Positions 62,513-64,000 of a stretch of 64,000 bases of DNA are shown piece after piece. The translations under genes were made by a program, and so were the position numbers. Each line of letters opens with the position of its first letter. Position 1 is the first letter of the stretch. Source of the DNA: Immersiella caudata (Eukaryota > Ascomycota > Sordariomycetes > Sordariales > Lasiosphaeriaceae); assembly GCA_030512335.1 (NCBI GenBank), contig JAULSU010000004.1:4526001-4590000 (forward strand), written 5' to 3'. The notes under the pieces were generated by a model that searched no databases, was not told where the DNA came from, and worked only from the letters and a program-made list of their open reading frames with translations.

Positions 62513-64000
62513 CTACCAAGAAGGGTTCAACTCCACCTTTTGCACCAAGTCCTTGTAGCGATCGCGAAGATGCCTCTGGAACCACCAAGCAAGGGCGCAT
62601 GTTGCGCACAGGATGCCCGTCGCAGCGCCCGCCGTCCTGACCCAAAACAACTGCGCATTCTCGATGCTGAGCGCGCTGTTCTGACCAAGATCCACATACG
62701 CATCAGGGTGGTCCGTTTGAAACCAATACTGAACGGGAATCTTGCACAAGCAATTCCGGTACACTCCCATGAGCTGCATCAATGTCCCCCCAATGCTGAC
62801 AAAGGCCGCGATAGAGCCGAACAATAGCTTGAGTACCACACAAAGCACGCGCTTCGCGCGGTACATTCGGGTCTCGGGAATTCTCTCGTCGTCGATGGCG
62901 ACCCTGTCCCACAGCATCCAGATCGCCATTTGGACGAGCTGCGTCACGAAGTAGCAAAGATGGGTCAGGCTTCGACATGCCAGCCCAACTCGGGGTGTTG
63001 TGTAGGACGTGATGAAAGCGAGGGTCATGGCCGTGAACAAAGGGGTGGCAGCGGCAAAGAAGATCAAGCACCAGCTCTGCGCATTTGGCTTCATCCTCCT
63101 CTTCAGCCTGCCAAGCTGCCCTCTTCTGCTGTTCGCCAAGGAGGACTCGCTTATTTGGCTAGCCGACGGGAAGAAGCCCGGATGTGGTTGTTGCAGGTGG
63201 GGACCGTGTTGCTGGTATGGGTGGTTGGCATGAGGTTGTCCATGGTTAGCCCCTGGCTGGAGAGTATGGAGCGGGTACCCCGGCGCCGGAGCCCCAAAGT
63301 TTTCGATAGCCTCGTACTGCTCGAGCGTCTTTTCCAGCCAGTACATCTTACTCGGCCCGCGATCCCACAAGTCGACAGGCTCGTATGGGCCGCCATATGC
63401 CCCTTCGAATATCTTCCATTGAAATATCTTCCAAGTTGAGGATGCCCGCATGGGCGAGGCTAGGATTCCATGAAGAGAGCTGGGGTTATTTGAGGCGAGG
63501 AGCAAGCAGGAGATGATGGCCAAGAACGGTATGGTCATCCACCCTACAGCAAGTGTTAGATATCCGTCGCTGATATGAACACAGAACTTCGAGCTTACAC
63601 ATTCCAAAAGCGAGAGCATGCGCAGTGTCATTGTCACCAAGACGTGCTTGAATGTCAACCATGTTGTAGATGAAAGCCCCCACGAAGAACACCACCGGTG
63701 CCCCAACAGCTGATCCAAAGCTATACAGACTTAGATCATAACCGACCCGGGTGACGCGGGACCCCGAACATACCTGTTTTGGCTGGAGCAGAGAGCCAGC
63801 AACTTTGACTTGACTTGGATGACATTGTCGGGACGATTCTGGTCCTCGTGTTCCAACCCTCGCACTACCCTCATGATCTCAGGGTAAGCGCCTTGTCTCT
63901 CTGCATCAAAAGGGTCAGCATGGACTCCATCGCTGGTATCTGGCCCCTCTCACCTGTCGAAATGATATCGATATTCCCCACCACGACGAGGAGCAGAAGC
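62513..64000 (-). CDS. multi-pass membrane protein of unknown function, 3' exons (partial)
   Basis: Exons on the minus strand: 64000-63954 (5' end outside the window), 63900-63774, 63720-63599 and 63543-62513; 441 residues visible. Junctions are in frame (NIDIIST-ERQGAYPEIM, SSQN-SFGSAVGAPVV, AFGM-WWMTIPFLA) with GT..AG introns of 53-55 nt. About six hydrophobic segments are visible (LLLLVVV, VVFFVGAFIYNMV, MTIPFLAIISCLLLA, WCLIFFAAATPLFTAMTLAF, LKLLFGSIAAFVSIGGTL, GAATGILCATCALAWWF), with a His/Pro/Gln-rich loop (GANHGQPHANHPYQQHGPHL). I do not recognise the family. Confidence 0.8.

Overview
The window is nuclear DNA of a filamentous ascomycete, most likely a Sordariomycete. The grounds are intron-bearing genes with short (40-92 nt) GT..CTNAC..AG introns, a NACHT/STAND protein, a LaeA-like methyltransferase, a LysM and subgroup-C-type chitinase cluster, a Gypsy chromovirus, pogo-type DNA transposons, and stop codons of the C-to-T kind left by repeat-induced point mutation (RIP). 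The species cannot be fixed from the sequence.

The left arm (1-36 kb) is gene-rich. In order it holds: the first exon of a Pmp3-type membrane peptide (minus); a Prp22/DHX8 splicing helicase; an FAD-linked D-arabinono-lactone-oxidase-like enzyme; a large membrane protein of unknown function; a NACHT NTPase; a seven-exon gene joining a LaeA-like methyltransferase to a zinc-finger-like module; an MFS sugar transporter; an intronless TBP paralogue (minus); a five-LysM secreted protein (minus); an unrecognised secreted protein (minus); a four-exon LysM/CBM18/GH18 chitinase; a disordered conserved protein (minus); an epoxide hydrolase with three exons (minus); and a Cys-rich secreted protein. The LysM protein, the unknown secreted protein and the chitinase form a plausible chitin-binding/chitin-degrading cluster.

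The centre (36.6-57 kb) is a nested transposon island. An XPG/GEN1-like nuclease gene (minus) was split at a TA dinucleotide by a pogo-like transposon with 42-bp inverted repeats. That transposon was later cut by a full-length 8.45-kb Gypsy chromovirus with apparently identical 490-bp LTRs and CCTGT target duplications. The nuclease and the pogo element are riddled with RIP-type stops, but the Gypsy gag and pol are open. Gag and pol are in a -1 relation, with a GGGAAAC slippery site and hairpins at the overlap. Between pol and the 3' LTR the Gypsy element carries an antisense cargo: a Zn2Cys6-like coiled-coil ORF, a tRNA-like gene with intact A and B boxes, and a strong hairpin followed by T5. 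Further right are a second, RIP-damaged pogo element inside an LTR-derived foldback element, small palindromic MITE-like elements, a second foldback element, and one apparently intact two-exon gene for a small eight-cysteine secreted protein.

The right arm (57-64 kb) returns to genes: a cytochrome P450 with a likely GC-AG intron (minus), a divergently transcribed secreted His-rich protein, a decayed F-box/leucine-rich gene (minus), and the 3' exons of a multi-pass membrane protein that runs off the window (minus). Exon boundaries were placed by hand from splice motifs and reading-frame continuity. Each multi-exon model adds up to a whole number of codons.
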